Source of the DNA: Ehretia macrophylla | Taxonomy: Eukaryota; Streptophyta; Magnoliopsida; Boraginales; Ehretiaceae | Direction of reading: 5' to 3' | DNA: 64,000 bases | Assembly: GCA_037974665.1 (NCBI GenBank) | Contig: CM075766.1 | Span: 51,468,569-51,532,568 of the forward strand | Shown: positions 21,899 to 34,087 of the stretch, piece after piece | Layout of the letters: each line of letters starts with the position of its first letter | Position numbering within the stretch: the stretch's first letter is position 1 | Translations under genes and position numbers: made by a program | Notes under the pieces: model-generated | What the model saw: only the letters and a program-made list of their open reading frames with translations | Told to the model about the DNA's origin: nothing | Database searches by the model: none

Positions 21899-24390
21899 TG
21901 TGACGCCCGAGATTTAGCCATGCATTTAATTACTGTTGCATCCTTTGTTTGCGCATCTCTTTCTATGCCTTATTAACTGTCTTCTTAGGTTACTATTCAC
22001 TTCATTTTTAAACTGTATTCTATTGGTTAATTAGCATTTTTATTAAGTCATATTAATTGTAAAAGTAGTGGGAAAAATGTGCATTTGAGCTAAAGGCGTT
22101 AGGAGAGCTCGTTTAGAAAATGACTTTTGTAGTTGAATGAATAGTGTTACGTAACTAACTTAAAAATTTAATTAACTAGCACATATGTTTCACTTTAGAC
22201 TCGTTTTAAGCTTACTACGCGCATTTTTAAAAGCCACATAAGCACCCAATCAAGACCCCACCTTAGCCATTCATTAAATAGACTTATTTAGCTCATAACA
22301 TAACAAAGAAAAAAAAAATAAAAAGCTGAAACAGGAGCAGAAAACCCGACAGCAGCATTAGGAGGAAAGGAGAAGATTTTGCTCACCAATACTTCAATCC
22401 AAGCCCTTGCAAGCTAGGTACAAGTAGTTTAGAGTGTCCTCTAGCCTTCCCCGAGCTTTCACGCGCATTAGGTGAGGGATTTGCACATTTATTTTCCATT
22501 TTCTAAATGTTATAACTTTCTTGATTTGGTGGATTTGCTAACAAATGGATATGGAATGCTCAAATATGATAATGTATGCTATATACAAGTGCTAGAGAAC
22601 ATATTTGAGCCATCGTTTCGCAATTTAAACGGTTAGAATCGTTAGTTTGATTTTTAGGGTGAATAGTGACGTTTTTCTAGGGTTTTGCGTAATTGCTCGA
22701 ATTAGCTTGATTCAATGCTTCTAATAAATACCTTAGGTGCTAGTGAAGATAACCTAATAGCCCCGTGCACTTGCATTGCCCTTAAATCGCCTAAAATGAA
22801 AAATAGCCGACTTTAATTTGGGGCTTTCGGGGTTAATGCGAATCCGGGTGTATTCGGGCTTCAATTCTAGTATCCTTAGGCTACCTAGGTGCTATAGAAG
22901 CCTTGATATCCCTTGTTTGAAGCCCGGACAATGTATGTGTAGTTTAAAGCCATAAGAGGGAATTTGGGGCTTTCGGGGTAATCGCGGGCATTTGAATGAG
23001 TTAAAGGGTTGAGAGGGTACCTTGAGGGTTAGTTAGAAGGTTGGGAGAGTTTCCTTTGAAAATGGAATTACTAACCTTGGTTTGGAAGAGAAATAGTTTG
23101 GAAAACAAAGGGGTTTAGGTGCAATTTCGGTTGACTCACATTTCTAAACCCATGGCATGACTCCTTAAGTGTTTATATGTGGTTTCAAGTTGATTTGGAG
23201 CTTTTGGTATAATTCTATGCTTATCTTGTATATGTTCTTTTGTAAACTGCTTATTAGCTTCTATAATTGCTTCCATTCTAATTGCATCGAGGTCAACCTA
23301 CTTTGTTGATCCTCCTATGTGTTAATGCTTATGTTATTGCTATTAACTTGCCATTGTTAAGTGCATTGCATAGTGGTTGCGCAACCATAGTGTCAGGGGC
23401 GGATGTGTTGAATATCGGCTGGGCGGCAGAGGGCTTGCCGGTGGATATTCAAACTCCGTGCCCTAGTCCCTCATTCGCCTGGTCCGGAGATTGCCAGGGG
23501 ATGTTGGGTCGTAGGATTATCGGGGTATATCTGGAGTACACCCACTGGAGTGTTTGGGGATTATGCCGGCTTATCGTGATTGTGCTCGTGGTTCGTGGAT
23601 CGTGAATGAAGATCAGTGAATATTGGTGTATAGGGGATTGTGTGAAATGTATCCTTTTAAATGTGTGGTTACTTAAGTTATCATTGTTTCTTAAATTGTC
23701 TAAGTGATATTGTTGTATAACTGTATTATCTGTTGCATTGCACGCCCCGGGACTATATCCCTCACTGGGCAACAGTGGTTGCTTATACCTCGATATCTGT
23801 TTCCGGAGACGCTGAGGGTGATCCCCAACTTGTTGAGTTAGTTGAGGAAGAAGAAGTTCAGACTGATCCTCTACCTTAGTTGCCGTGCTTGATAGCTTGA
23901 GGTGGTTAATGAATTTGCTGCTATGTGGAAAGTTCAACTAATTGTTTTATGTACTATTTTGTGGCCTAAGGGCTATGTATATGTTTGTTGTGCAAAGTTG
24001 AAGGATAGTAGATTGTGGTGTAGAATTGGAAGCCATGTCTTGTAATAACTTTTATTCTTGCCTTTATTTCCTTGCATGCTTGGGAGTGAATGGTTAATGT
24101 AGAATGCATTATCCTTTAAGTTGTTTTATTGATTTCCTAGAATGTCATGATTATAAAACTATGTCGATAATAAGTTCTCGCATGCTTGTGTGTTTTGGAA
24201 CTATTGTATACTATAAGGCTCGGATGGCCTTAGAACTTTGATGTCTAATTAAGAAAAGCTTGTATTGTATTGTTGGGACTTTGTTTGAGTGTTTACAGGT
24301 TTTTAGAATGTCCACGGTACAGGGGAGACTCTGTCCGTGTGTCGGGTCCAGACTTAACCTTTAGCTTGGGGGTTGGGTTGGGGCGTGACA
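21899..24390 (+). repeat. Element A 3' LTR
   Basis: Same length as the 5' LTR (2,492 bp) and no indels. Differences are mainly transitions. The intron-like acceptor CAG of the 5' copy reads CCG here (23803-23805). Followed by the target duplication GAGGA. Confidence 0.95.
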
Positions 24391-24395
24391 GAGGA

Positions 24396-24435
24396 CCCTA
24401 TCCCGGCTGAGAGCTAACTAAGCTCTGATACCACC
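24396..24435 (-). other. Element B interior, primer-site part
   Basis: Contains GCTCTGATACCA (24422-24433), the inverted tRNA-iMet primer site, two bases from the 5' LTR. The preceding CCCTATCCCGGCT matches the leader of elements E and G. This proves that A sits between the two LTRs of B. Confidence 0.92.
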
Positions 24436-26963
24436 TGTAACGCCCAGATTCCTCACGAGATCGGAGGCTCTAATAACCATGCTATTCTCAACCCAATACC
24501 AAACCCGGTCTCAAAATTTGAGGAAAAACGGACAGAGTCTCCCCTGTACCGTGGACATTCTAGAAACCTGTAAACATTCAATATAGATACAAAATAACCT
24601 AGAAAACCAATTCTAATCAAAACCTAGCTTCAAGGCCATCCGAACCTTAAAACATTCAAACAGTGAGAATCATGCAAGCATGCATTAACAATATATTTTC
24701 TTTACAAAACCGCTTATCATGCCACTACATGATAGCATTGGAACATTCTTAGAAATTGAGACCAATCGAACATCAGAACGTTCATTCCCAAGCATGCAAG
24801 GTAGTTAGAAGTAGAAACATAAGTTATTACATGCCATGATTCCAAATCTACTATTACAACCATCTATCTTTCACCTTGCAATTACATAACATGTACATAG
24901 CATTTAAGCTACAAAATAGAATCATAAAGTAAACAAACGAGTTCTCCCCACAACAACAAGAACATAAACCACCTCAAGCTATCAGGCACAGCAACTAAGG
25001 TAAAGGATCAGTCTGAACTTCCTCCTCCTCTACTAACTCAACAAGCTGGGGATCACCCTCAGCGTCTCCTGAGACATATATCGAGGTATGAGCAACCACT
25101 GTTGCCCAGTAAGGGATATAGTCCCGGGGCGTGCAATGCAACAGATAATACAGTTATACAACAATAACACTTAGTCAATTAAAGAAACAATGATAACTTA
25201 AATAACCACACATTTAAAGGATACATTTCACAAAACCCCTATACTTCAATCTTCACTTGGTCTTCATTCACGATCCACGAACCACGATCACTGTGCCGGC
25301 ATAATCCCAATCACTCCAGTGGGTGTACTCCGGATGTACCCTGATAATCCTACGACCCAACACCCCCTGGCAATCTCCGGACCAGGCGAGTGAGGGAATA
25401 GGGTACGGAGTTTAAATATCCACTGGCAAGCCCTCTACTGCCCAGCCGATATTCAACACAACTGCCCCTGACACTATGGTTGCGCAACCACTATGCAATG
25501 CACTTAGCAATGACAAGATATCAATAACAATATAAGCAATAACACGTGGGAGGATCAACAAAGTAGGTTGACCTCGAAACAGTTACAATAGAAGTATTTT
25601 ATACAAGCAATTAAGTAGTTTTACAAAGGAGCATATTCAAGATACACATAGAACTATACCAAAAGCTCCAAAACAACTTGAAACCACATTTAAACACACA
25701 AGGAGTCATGCCATGGTCTTAGAAGCGTGAAACAATTGAATTTGAACTTAAACCCCTTCGTTATTCAATCCGCTTTTCCTTCCAAACTCATGTTAATTAT
25801 TCAAATTCAAGAGGAAGCTATACCAATCTTCTAATTAACCCTTAAGGTACCCTGACAACCCTCAAACACGTTCAATTACCCGTAATTACCCCAAAAGCCC
25901 CAATTTCCCTCTTATAGCTTTGAACTACACATACCTTAACCGGGCTTCAAACAAGTGTTAGCAAAGCTTCTATAGCACCTAGGTAGCCTAAGATTACCAA
26001 TTATAAAGCTCAAATTCACTCGGATTAGCATTAACCCCGAAACCCCTTTTAAAAAGTCGGCTATTTCACATTTTATGCAAGTTTAGAGCAATTCAAGGGC
26101 ACGGGGCTATTGGAATACCTTCATTACCACCTAAGGCATCTATTAGAAGCAATGAATCAATCCAATATGCACAATTACACAAAACCCTAAAATCCCGTCA
26201 CTATTCACCTCAAAAATCAAATTAACGATTCCAACCGTTTAAAATGCAAACTAATGCCTTAAATGTGTTCTCTAGCACTTATATACAATGTATAATAGCA
26301 TAGATAAGCTTTGTAATAGCATTTGATAGCATTTTTAACAAATCAAGAAAAGTGTAACATTTTTAATATGCAAAAAGAGTCATGAAATCCCTCACCTAAA
26401 GTGCGTAGGAGCACCTAGAAGGCTTGCACACACCCTAAACCACTTGTTCTAGGCTTGGAGAGGCTTGGATTGAAGGATTGAAGAGCAAAAATCACTTCCT
26501 TTGGCTGCTAGAGCTGTTCGGCGCTACAGTACTATTCATCATTTTTTTTTTGATTTTTGCTTGTTATGACTTAAGGTGAGTTGTGTGTGTGTTATATAAG
26601 CTTAGGTGAGTTATTTTAGTTTAAGTGTATGGTCAAATGTGAGTCAAACTAGTGAGAAACAAGTCCTAAGCATAAATTTAATGTTAGCTAATTAAACTCC
26701 AAGTTAGTTACGTAATCCTATTCATTCAACTACTTAAAACATTTTCTAAACGAGCTCTCCTATCGCCTCTAGCTCAATTGCACATTTTTCCCACTACTCT
26801 AACATTTAATATGATTTAATAAAAATGCTAATTCACTAATAGAATGCAGTTTAAAAATGGGGTGAATAGTAATTTAAGAAGACAGTTAATAAAGTATAGA
26901 AGGAAATGCGCAAACAAGGGATGCAACAGTAATTGAATGCCTGGCTAAATCTCGGGCGTCACA
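24436..26963 (-). repeat. Element B 5' LTR
   Basis: 2,528-bp family 1 LTR, plus-strand TGTAACGCCC...GGGCGTCACA. Intact compared with the deleted partner at 11068-13076. Carries the GC-rich block (about 25290-25500) and the inverted donor-like CCCTCACCT near 26390. Confidence 0.93.
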
Positions 26964-26968
26964 CCCAT

Positions 26969-28336
26969 CACACCGCCCTTGACTCTATGAATGCAATACA
27001 GTATTCAATGCAACAATCGAGCAATAGAGCCACACGTGGGAGAATAACAAAGTAGGTTACTCTCGCACGCAATAGCAACAGTTGGTAAACATTGCAATCA
27101 TAATCAACTTTAACAAGCATAATAAGCAACAATAAGCATTCTACAAGCATAACACCATGAAAACCAACAAAATCACACAACGACCCCAACTTTCAAAATG
27201 CTACTACTTCCAAACGAGCCACGAGTTTTGGAAACCGACTTCACCACTCCTCCTAGGTCACCATAAGGCATGTCTAAAGACCACGAAACCCTACTTTACC
27301 TTAGAATTCCCGCAAAGCCCCGATTTTTTCCTTTGCTCGTTTGAACTACAGCTACCCTAACCAAACAACCGACCAACGCCATAACCACACCAAAAGTGCT
27401 TCCATGGCCTCCCGAGACAACGCCGTCACGCAAAATGAGGAAATGCTAAACTCAACCGAAACGACCCCAACATGTACCAAGCCATTTTTGTTCGTTTTTC
27501 CATTACACAACCCAAAAAAATCATGCATTTAGGCATTCTAACATATCTAGCATCTTTTCACATCAACAGAACGCAAAATAGAGCATCTTTTACGAAACGG
27601 GGGTTTACTATTCATAATTTACTATTCTATTGTCAATTTAAATTGCAATTTCTATATTCAACAGCAGAAATGCTAAAAAGCTACAAATACATGTTCTACA
27701 ATTGTCAAGGAACATTCTTCAAGCAACAAAACGGATAAATTAACAATCTACACATAATTCCCAAAATTTAAAGTTTGTGTAACATATATTCAAATGCGCA
27801 AATAAAGATGCATCCCTCACCTTAGACACTCCTAGACGCTAGGAAAACCACGTTGGAAGCCTTGGAAACAACCCCGTGCAAGCTCTCGCGAAGATGTGAA
27901 GATTTGGCTTGAAAATCTTTTTTTTTCTTTCTCTTTGGACCTCTCGGTTTTGCCTTCTTTTTTTAAAGCTTTTGTGTGTTTTTTTCTTATGTATTATGCT
28001 TAAATAAGATGACAACTCAAGGTCAAAGGTCAAGGTCTTGGTCAAACTAATTAAAATTGGTCAAGCTGGGTTATTTTGTAGGCAAATTAAGCTTAAAACA
28101 AGTCAACAATTGCAATTGAATTAAAGCTAACTAACAAGAAACACTAAAACTCTAAAAATACTATTTTTTTTACTATTTGCTGAGGACTAGAAATCATTTT
28201 CTAACTATCGCTCTTGAAATGCAATGCACTTTGCGATGATAAACGAATAACATTTAAATTTCAAAGAATTTAAGAAAAATATAATTTTTAGGAAAATAAA
28301 CGGAAAAGATTTCACGTTCCGGGCTCGGGTATTACA
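26969..28336 (-). mobile_element. Solo LTR C, right part
   Basis: Resumes the LTR cut at 11067, after the CCCAT duplication, and ends GGGTATTACA followed by TTGAT. Total LTR C is about 2.3 kb. No interior or partner LTR is present, so it is a solo LTR in mitochondrial-type DNA. Similar to the family 2 LTRs at 122-2727 and in F/G. Confidence 0.9.
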
Positions 28337-28360
28337 TTGATGATCCATGATTACACAGTT
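28337..28360. other. 24-bp mitochondrial sliver between two solo LTRs
   Basis: Holds the right-hand TTGAT duplication of C (28337-28341) and the left-hand CAGTT duplication of D (28356-28360). Only 14 unduplicated bases lie between the two insertions. Confidence 0.85.
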
Positions 28361-30872
28361 TGTAACGCCCCGATCCCTCGCGAGACCGGAGGCTCTAATA
28401 ACCATGCTATTCTCAACCCAATACCAAGCCCGATCACAAAATTTTTCCTAATGGTTAAGTCTGGACCCGACACACGGACAGAGTCTCCCCTGTACCATGG
28501 ACATTCTGAAAACCTGTAAACACTCAATAAAGCCACAACATAACAAGACATTCATTTATAACTAAAGATCTTAGCTTTAAGGCCATTCGAGCCTTAAGAC
28601 TTACAAACAGTTTAGATACAGACAAGCATGCATTCATAACTTAACTTCTTTACAAAACCGCTTATCATGCCACTCCATGATAGCTTTTAAGTATTCTTAG
28701 AAATTGAAAACAACCAGTCATTCACTCCCAAGCATGCGAAGCAGCTAATAGCAGAAATATAAGTTATTACATGCCATGGTTCTAAATCTACCACTACAAC
28801 ATCTATCCCTCAATTTGCAAACTATATAATATACACATATCACTTAGGTTACAAAATAGAACATAAAGTAAAGAAAACAAGTCCTACTCTCATCAACAAG
28901 AACATAGTCCACCTCAAGCAACTAGACACAGCAACTAATGCAACTCCTCCAACTGCGCCACCTGAAACATGTTAGCGAGGTATGAGCAACCACTGTTGCC
29001 CAGTGAGGGATAAGGTCCCGGGGTGTGCAATGCGACAAGTAATACAGTTAACAACAATAACAATTGAGCAAATCAAGAAACAATGATAGCTTAAATAACC
29101 ACATATTTGAAAGGATACATTTCTCATAACCCCTATACACCAATCTTCACTGGTCTTCATTCACGATCCACGAACCACGATCACGATCACGATAAGCCGG
29201 CATAACCCCAAACACTCCAGTGGGTGTACTCCGGATGTACCCCGATAATCCTACGACCCAACATTCCTTGGCAATCTCCGGACCAGGCGAATGAGGGACT
29301 AGGGCACGGAGTTTGAATATCCACCGGCAAGCCCTCTGCCGCCCAGCCGATATTCAACACATCCGCCCTTGACATTATGGTTGCGCAACCACTATGCAAT
29401 GCACTTAACAATGGCAAGTTAATAGCAATAATATAAGCATTAACACATAGGAGGATCAACAAAGTAGGTTGACCTCGAGGCAGTTAGAATAGAAGCAATT
29501 ATATAAGCTAATAAGCAGTTTTACAAAGGGACATTTACAAAATAAGCATAGAATCATACCAAAAGCTCCAAATCAACTTGAAACCACATATAAACACTCA
29601 AGAAGTCATGCCATGGGTTTAGAAGTGTGAGTCAACCGAAATTGCACCTAAACCCCTTTATTTTTCAAACTATTTCTCTTCCAAACCAAGGTTAATGATT
29701 CCATTTTCAAGGGAAACTCTCCCAACCTTCTAACTAACCCTCAAGGTACCCTTTCAACCCTCTAACTCATTCAAACACCCGCGATTACCCCGAAAGCCCC
29801 AAATTCCCTCTTATGGCTTTAAACTACACATACCTTATCTGGGCTTCAAACAAGGGTTATCAAAGCTTCTATAGCACCTAGGTAGCCTAAGAATACTAGA
29901 AGTGAAGCCCGAATCCACCCCGATTCGCATGAACCCCCAAACCCCTTTTGTTAAAGTCGGCTATTTCACGTTTTATGCGATTCTAGAGCAATTCAAGTGC
30001 ACGGGGCTATTAGACTACCTTCATTAGCACCTAAGGCATCTATTAGGAGTGTTGAATTAAGCTAATACGTGCAATTACACAAAACCCTAGAAAAACGTCA
30101 CTATTCACCTCATAAATTCAAATGACGATTCCAACTGTTTAAAATGCGAACTAATAGCTCAAATGTGTTCTCTAGCACTTATATACAAGGTATAATAGCA
30201 TAGATAAGCTTTGCAATAGCATTTGATAACATTTTCAATAAATCAAGAAAAATGTAACATTTTAGATATGCATAAAAAGTCATGAAAACCCTCACCAATT
30301 GCGCGTATGAACTCTCGGGAGGCTAGCAAACACCCTAAACTACTTGCTCCTAGCTTGGCTTGGCTTGGCTTGAAGATTTGATGAGCAAAATCCTCTCATT
30401 CTCCTCCTATACTATTCTCGGATTTGCTACAGTGATTTTTCAGCATTTGCTCTCTTTTTTGTTTTTTGTTTTTATGAGCTAAATGGTCATGTGTTGAGTA
30501 GATATACTAAATGGCTAAGTTGGGTGATTAAATGGGTTACTAAAATGAGCGTTGTTAACTTTAAAATGAGCCTAAGGTGTGAAACATAGGCTAGCTAATT
30601 AAATCTCTAAGTTATGTTACGTAATACTATTTATTGAACTACGAAAATCATTTTCTAAACGAGCGCTCCTATCGCTTCTAGTTCAATTGCACATTTTTCC
30701 CACTCCTTTAACAATTAATTTGATTTAATAAAAATGTTAATTCACTAATAGAATGTAGTTTGAAAACGGAGTGAATAGTAGCTACAGAAGTCAGTTAGTA
30801 AAGTACCGAAGTAAATGCGCAAACAAGGGATGCAACAGTAATTGAATGCATGGCTAAATCTCGGGCGTCACA
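28361..30872 (-). mobile_element. Solo LTR D, family 1 (TSD CAGTT)
   Basis: 2,512-bp inverted LTR, plus-strand TGTAACGCCC...GGGCGTCACA, flanked by CAGTT (28356-28360 and 30873-30877). No interior. Contains the GC-rich block (about 29190-29400) and the intron-like pair (donor at 30295, acceptor CAG complement at 28962-28964, 1,334 bp apart). Confidence 0.93.
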
Positions 30873-33800
30873 CAGTTGATCAAGCCTCTGAAACCGGACT
30901 CTTTCTTCCCTCTCCATTCTCTCCATATCCCGAACTCGAACCTTAAATCTGATTGATCTAGAATTCCTTTCCAATTCCATATATCAAGTAATGGGGACAC
31001 CGGGAGGGAATAGATAAAGCACCCTGCTTACTTTTTCTCCATCTCTAAAAATAAAGCTTTTTATGATCTGTCCTTCACTCCAAGACGTGTATCATCATTT
31101 CCTTTAGAGTTGTTATTAATATTAGGTTGACCCGGCGGAGGACAAAGAGAGTATAGTCAGTCAAATGTAGTTTTAGTTAATTCCTCGATTTATTACTATT
31201 TTTTTTCAACAGTATTTGTTTCCATCCAACTGAATCCTATGCTAGCCATTTTCATGCCATTCAACGCTCTATTGTAACTACCAAATAGTTGTATATCCAA
31301 TTCCCCGTCTTCCTTGGGTTGGGCTACCAATGAAAAGATTTGATTTCATTGTCTTTCTCTGCTTCTTTCTTCCCCAACAATAGTTTCGGCAGACTCTACT
31401 TTCAACAACCGGAAAAACTTCCTTCTTAAACCAAATTTATGCCAGTAGTATACTATCCATGTGATTGGTATACCCCGAAAAGACATGTTTAATAAGAGTT
31501 GTCTGCCACTGAGGCTAAGCTTTATTTGAGACTAAGGCAGGCTTCTTTTGATTGCATTGTTTCTTATTGTAGCTTCATACCTCTGTCGAGCATCTTCAAA
31601 CCTCTCCCGTTGGTCGAGCGTCTACAAACCTTGTGCCCCTTCCAACTAGTTATAGATTGTCTTAATGCCTATAAACTAGGACCAAGCCAAGTAAGTCCGT
31701 AGATCATCTGTTAATCCTTCTTTGAATCCCAGTTGTTTTAGTATCCGTCGTCGTCTAGGGTTTTTTTAAATGACCAAAGTATAGAAAAAGTCTTCCCCCA
31801 GGGAAACAAGAAATATAGTTTTGAAGCCTCGAACGAATAGTATCTCTATCTAGCTTTGTTATTATTACAGTCTTATCTTTACCCAGCCAGCAAGTAGAGA
31901 TATGAAGAAAGTAGACAGCTTTGTCGCGGACCTTTCTTTGGTTTCTTTTATGAACTCCACTGGTCGTCCATGGATTATAAGTGCTATCCATTATTTATAA
32001 ATAAACTTTCGTATCCAACTCTACATATCCCATTTTCCTTAAGCATATAGAAACCCATGATTAACATTTTCATATGCTGCTGCTTTGGCGAGTTTAATGA
32101 TCATGGCTGGCTCACTTGATCTATCAACTGAGTAGTAAGCCTACTTGGGATAATTATCAATATCTCTTCTTATCAAAATGAGATTAAGAGGGCGCTTTTT
32201 TTTTTTTAAAGAGCCAGCCTGTCTTTCAATATATTGGCAATTACCTTAGTCATTCTCTTATACAGTGTAGTCCCCATAGCAATGGGCCCTGGTATAGTAA
32301 GGTTTTGCTTTTTTGGGAATCATTGCTAGGAAGAAGGATTGAATTGTACCAAGTTTGCTCCTATTTGACTTCAATTACCATATGGAGATGGAGATCGTCC
32401 TTAATTATGTTCCAGCACTGCCCCTAAATTAATCAACTAAGTAGAAGTTGAAGTCCAGTTGGAATCCATCTAGTCGTCTAGTTTTTTACTATGAATAGCC
32501 CTCTTGTTGTTGATAGATAGCTTACCAGATTGAAGAATTTTTTCCCTAAAAACTTTTTAAATATTTGATGGACTGCTGCTATGTGCTATTGGCTTGATAA
32601 AATGGATAAGTGTGAGAACAATTTCATAACTTCTGGGATTATCTACTCTTGCTAAACCAAAACGCAGCCTGTTGGGCATTTCAAATTGATGAAAGTGTGG
32701 ATTCCGTGTTTCTTAATAGATGAGTGGAAAAAAGAAAAAACCTTTTAACCAAAACTGTCGAGATTGTAGGTGTAGCGGCTCCCCTACCCTTCTTGACTTA
32801 AAGCTGAGCTTCGAATCTTCTTTTTCCATTCACGTGTTTTTTGCTTGTTTTGTACTGACATTTCCTTTGCCTTTTGAATCTTCAGTAGGGCCTTTAGTCA
32901 TTTGTTGAATTGTTACTGCTACTAGTATTAGTAGCTGTAGGTAGGAGCTTTCAAATTCCTGGAAGTTTCATTCCAAGTTTCCTCAATCAATTGTATACAT
33001 TATGCATTCAGAAGCCATTATTGTTGATCCATCTTCAAATGTATAGGGCTTATACTTGGTTGTCATTAATATAGGTCTATGATCAGCCCTTCCAAGTAGT
33101 GGTAGGAATGGATTCAAGTAAGATAGATTCGTTCTCCATGATAACTTCCTGGTCCTTTCCCGGATTCTACTCAATCTTGTTGATTAGACCAGGTAAAAAC
33201 CAAATTCTTTAATTCTAGTTAGATTATACTGAGCAGTTCTTTGAATGTAGACATGAGACGATCAACAGACCTTCGACCGCCCTTTTATCCTTATCTAGTT
33301 AAGGGTGAGTCTGATCTGGCTAGAATCCCCCATGTATAAACATTCCATATCCAAATTGTTAGTTCCTGCCTTTTTAATGCGGGATAATCTTTGTCCATAT
33401 AGATTGGGGATGTCAATCAATGTGCCAGAGTTTTTTGGTATGCACAATTTTCTCCATTAAGGAGTCGTTAGTTTTATTGTTGGAAAGCGAGGCCTTCATT
33501 CTCTTCTTCCGAATCAGACCGATTTTGAGTTTATTTATGTGGTGTTAAAATAGGGATAAACACTATTGAAAGCGACTCCAATAGGTATATTTGGCTTAGT
33601 TGGCTGGGCTGCCCAGTGGAATTTCCTGCAATAATAGTTAATATGATCTTGTTCTATTATCCTTCTCATTTTCTTCCGTTTCTTAAGCTGAATATGTTCT
33701 AGGAGAAGTTTCTTTATAAGATAACCGGTTCATCCTGACTGGGTTTTTTTTGTCTCTTGAGTACTTTACAAATAGGGGAGACAATTTTGATGTATCAGTA

Positions 33801-34087
33801 AGAATCACTAGCCATTTTGACCGATCCTCTTCCTCCTCATTTCTTGTTAGAAATGAGTTTTCACTGACTCACTTTCTGATTATGAGTTTCTCAGTTCCGG
33901 GTGGACTTGCTTACCTTTGTCAATCATTTTTTCTTCATTATTGTTGAATTGTTGAAGTGGTAGATCTTCTTGTAAGATTTCACTTTAGTTATTCTAAATT
34001 CTATCATTGACAGAGTGGATTTCAAGTTCCCGTATCTTGCTTTTTTCTTTCAGTCCTCCCACCGCGTTGATAGGTCTGTGTCACCTC
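30873..34087. other. NUMT segment without recognised genes
   Basis: 3.2 kb continuing the mitochondrial block after D. No protein or RNA gene recognised. Supported as mitochondrial-type by its position between clean target duplications and by an inverted copy of the dispersed repeat at 31585-31630. Ends with ACCTC (34083-34087), duplicated after element E. Confidence 0.6.
31585..31630 (-). repeat. Short dispersed mitochondrial repeat, inverted copy
   Basis: Reverse complement of the GAAGATGCTCGACC repeat at 9376-9444 and 47574-47642, including two adjacent sub-units. Confidence 0.7.

Larger units (their letters stand above)
17204..21976 (+). pseudogene. Element A gag-pol polyprotein, interrupted by three TAG codons
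   Basis: One frame from ATG 17204, about 1,590 codons, with no frameshift. Gag core is around codons 105-260. CCHC knuckle CX2CX4HX4C starts at C344, followed by a degenerate second knuckle lacking the last Cys. Protease motif DSGA is at 440. RT runs through [20 protein letters not shown] to FIDDILVYS near codon 773. RNase H includes [10 protein letters not shown] and TDHKSL. Integrase has D1202, D1263 and E1299 with the exact 35-residue gap. The tail VKVLWDHHGVEDATWE resembles a group II chromodomain, which targets integration to chromatin. In-frame TAGs are at 17645 (gag), 20654 (integrase zinc region) and 21014 (integrase core). The frame continues through the polypurine tract into the 3' LTR. 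Confidence 0.96.
14360..24390 (+). mobile_element. Element A: Tekay/Del-type Ty3-gypsy chromovirus (TSD GAGGA)
   Basis: Complete 10,031-bp element. Both LTRs are 2,492 bp and differ at about 40 positions by eye, mostly transitions. Flanks are GAGGA at 14355-14359 and 24391-24395. Parts in order are 5' LTR, primer site, one gag-pol frame (gag, CCHC knuckle, protease, RT, RNase H, integrase, chromodomain-like tail), polypurine tract and 3' LTR. Integrase after RT/RNase H makes it Ty3-gypsy; the long LTRs and tail suggest Tekay/Del. It sits head-on inside element B, which runs the other way. Three in-frame TAG codons make it probably inactive. Confidence 0.95.
11068..26963 (-). mobile_element. 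Element B: non-autonomous LTR element holding nested element A (TSD CCCAT)
   Basis: Both ends lie inside solo LTR C and are flanked by CCCAT (11063-11067 and 26964-26968). On the minus strand the order is 5' LTR 24436-26963, primer site 24422-24433, a short interior, and 3' LTR 11068-13076. Without nested element A the interior is only about 1.3 kb and has no gag or pol. It therefore fits a large-retrotransposon-derivative (LARD)-like non-autonomous element that uses proteins supplied by others. LTR family 1 is shared with A, D and E. Confidence 0.9.

Noticed and set aside
28205..28551. Small ORFs spanning the C-D junction
   Set aside because: They cross element boundaries set by target duplications, so they are chance joins.
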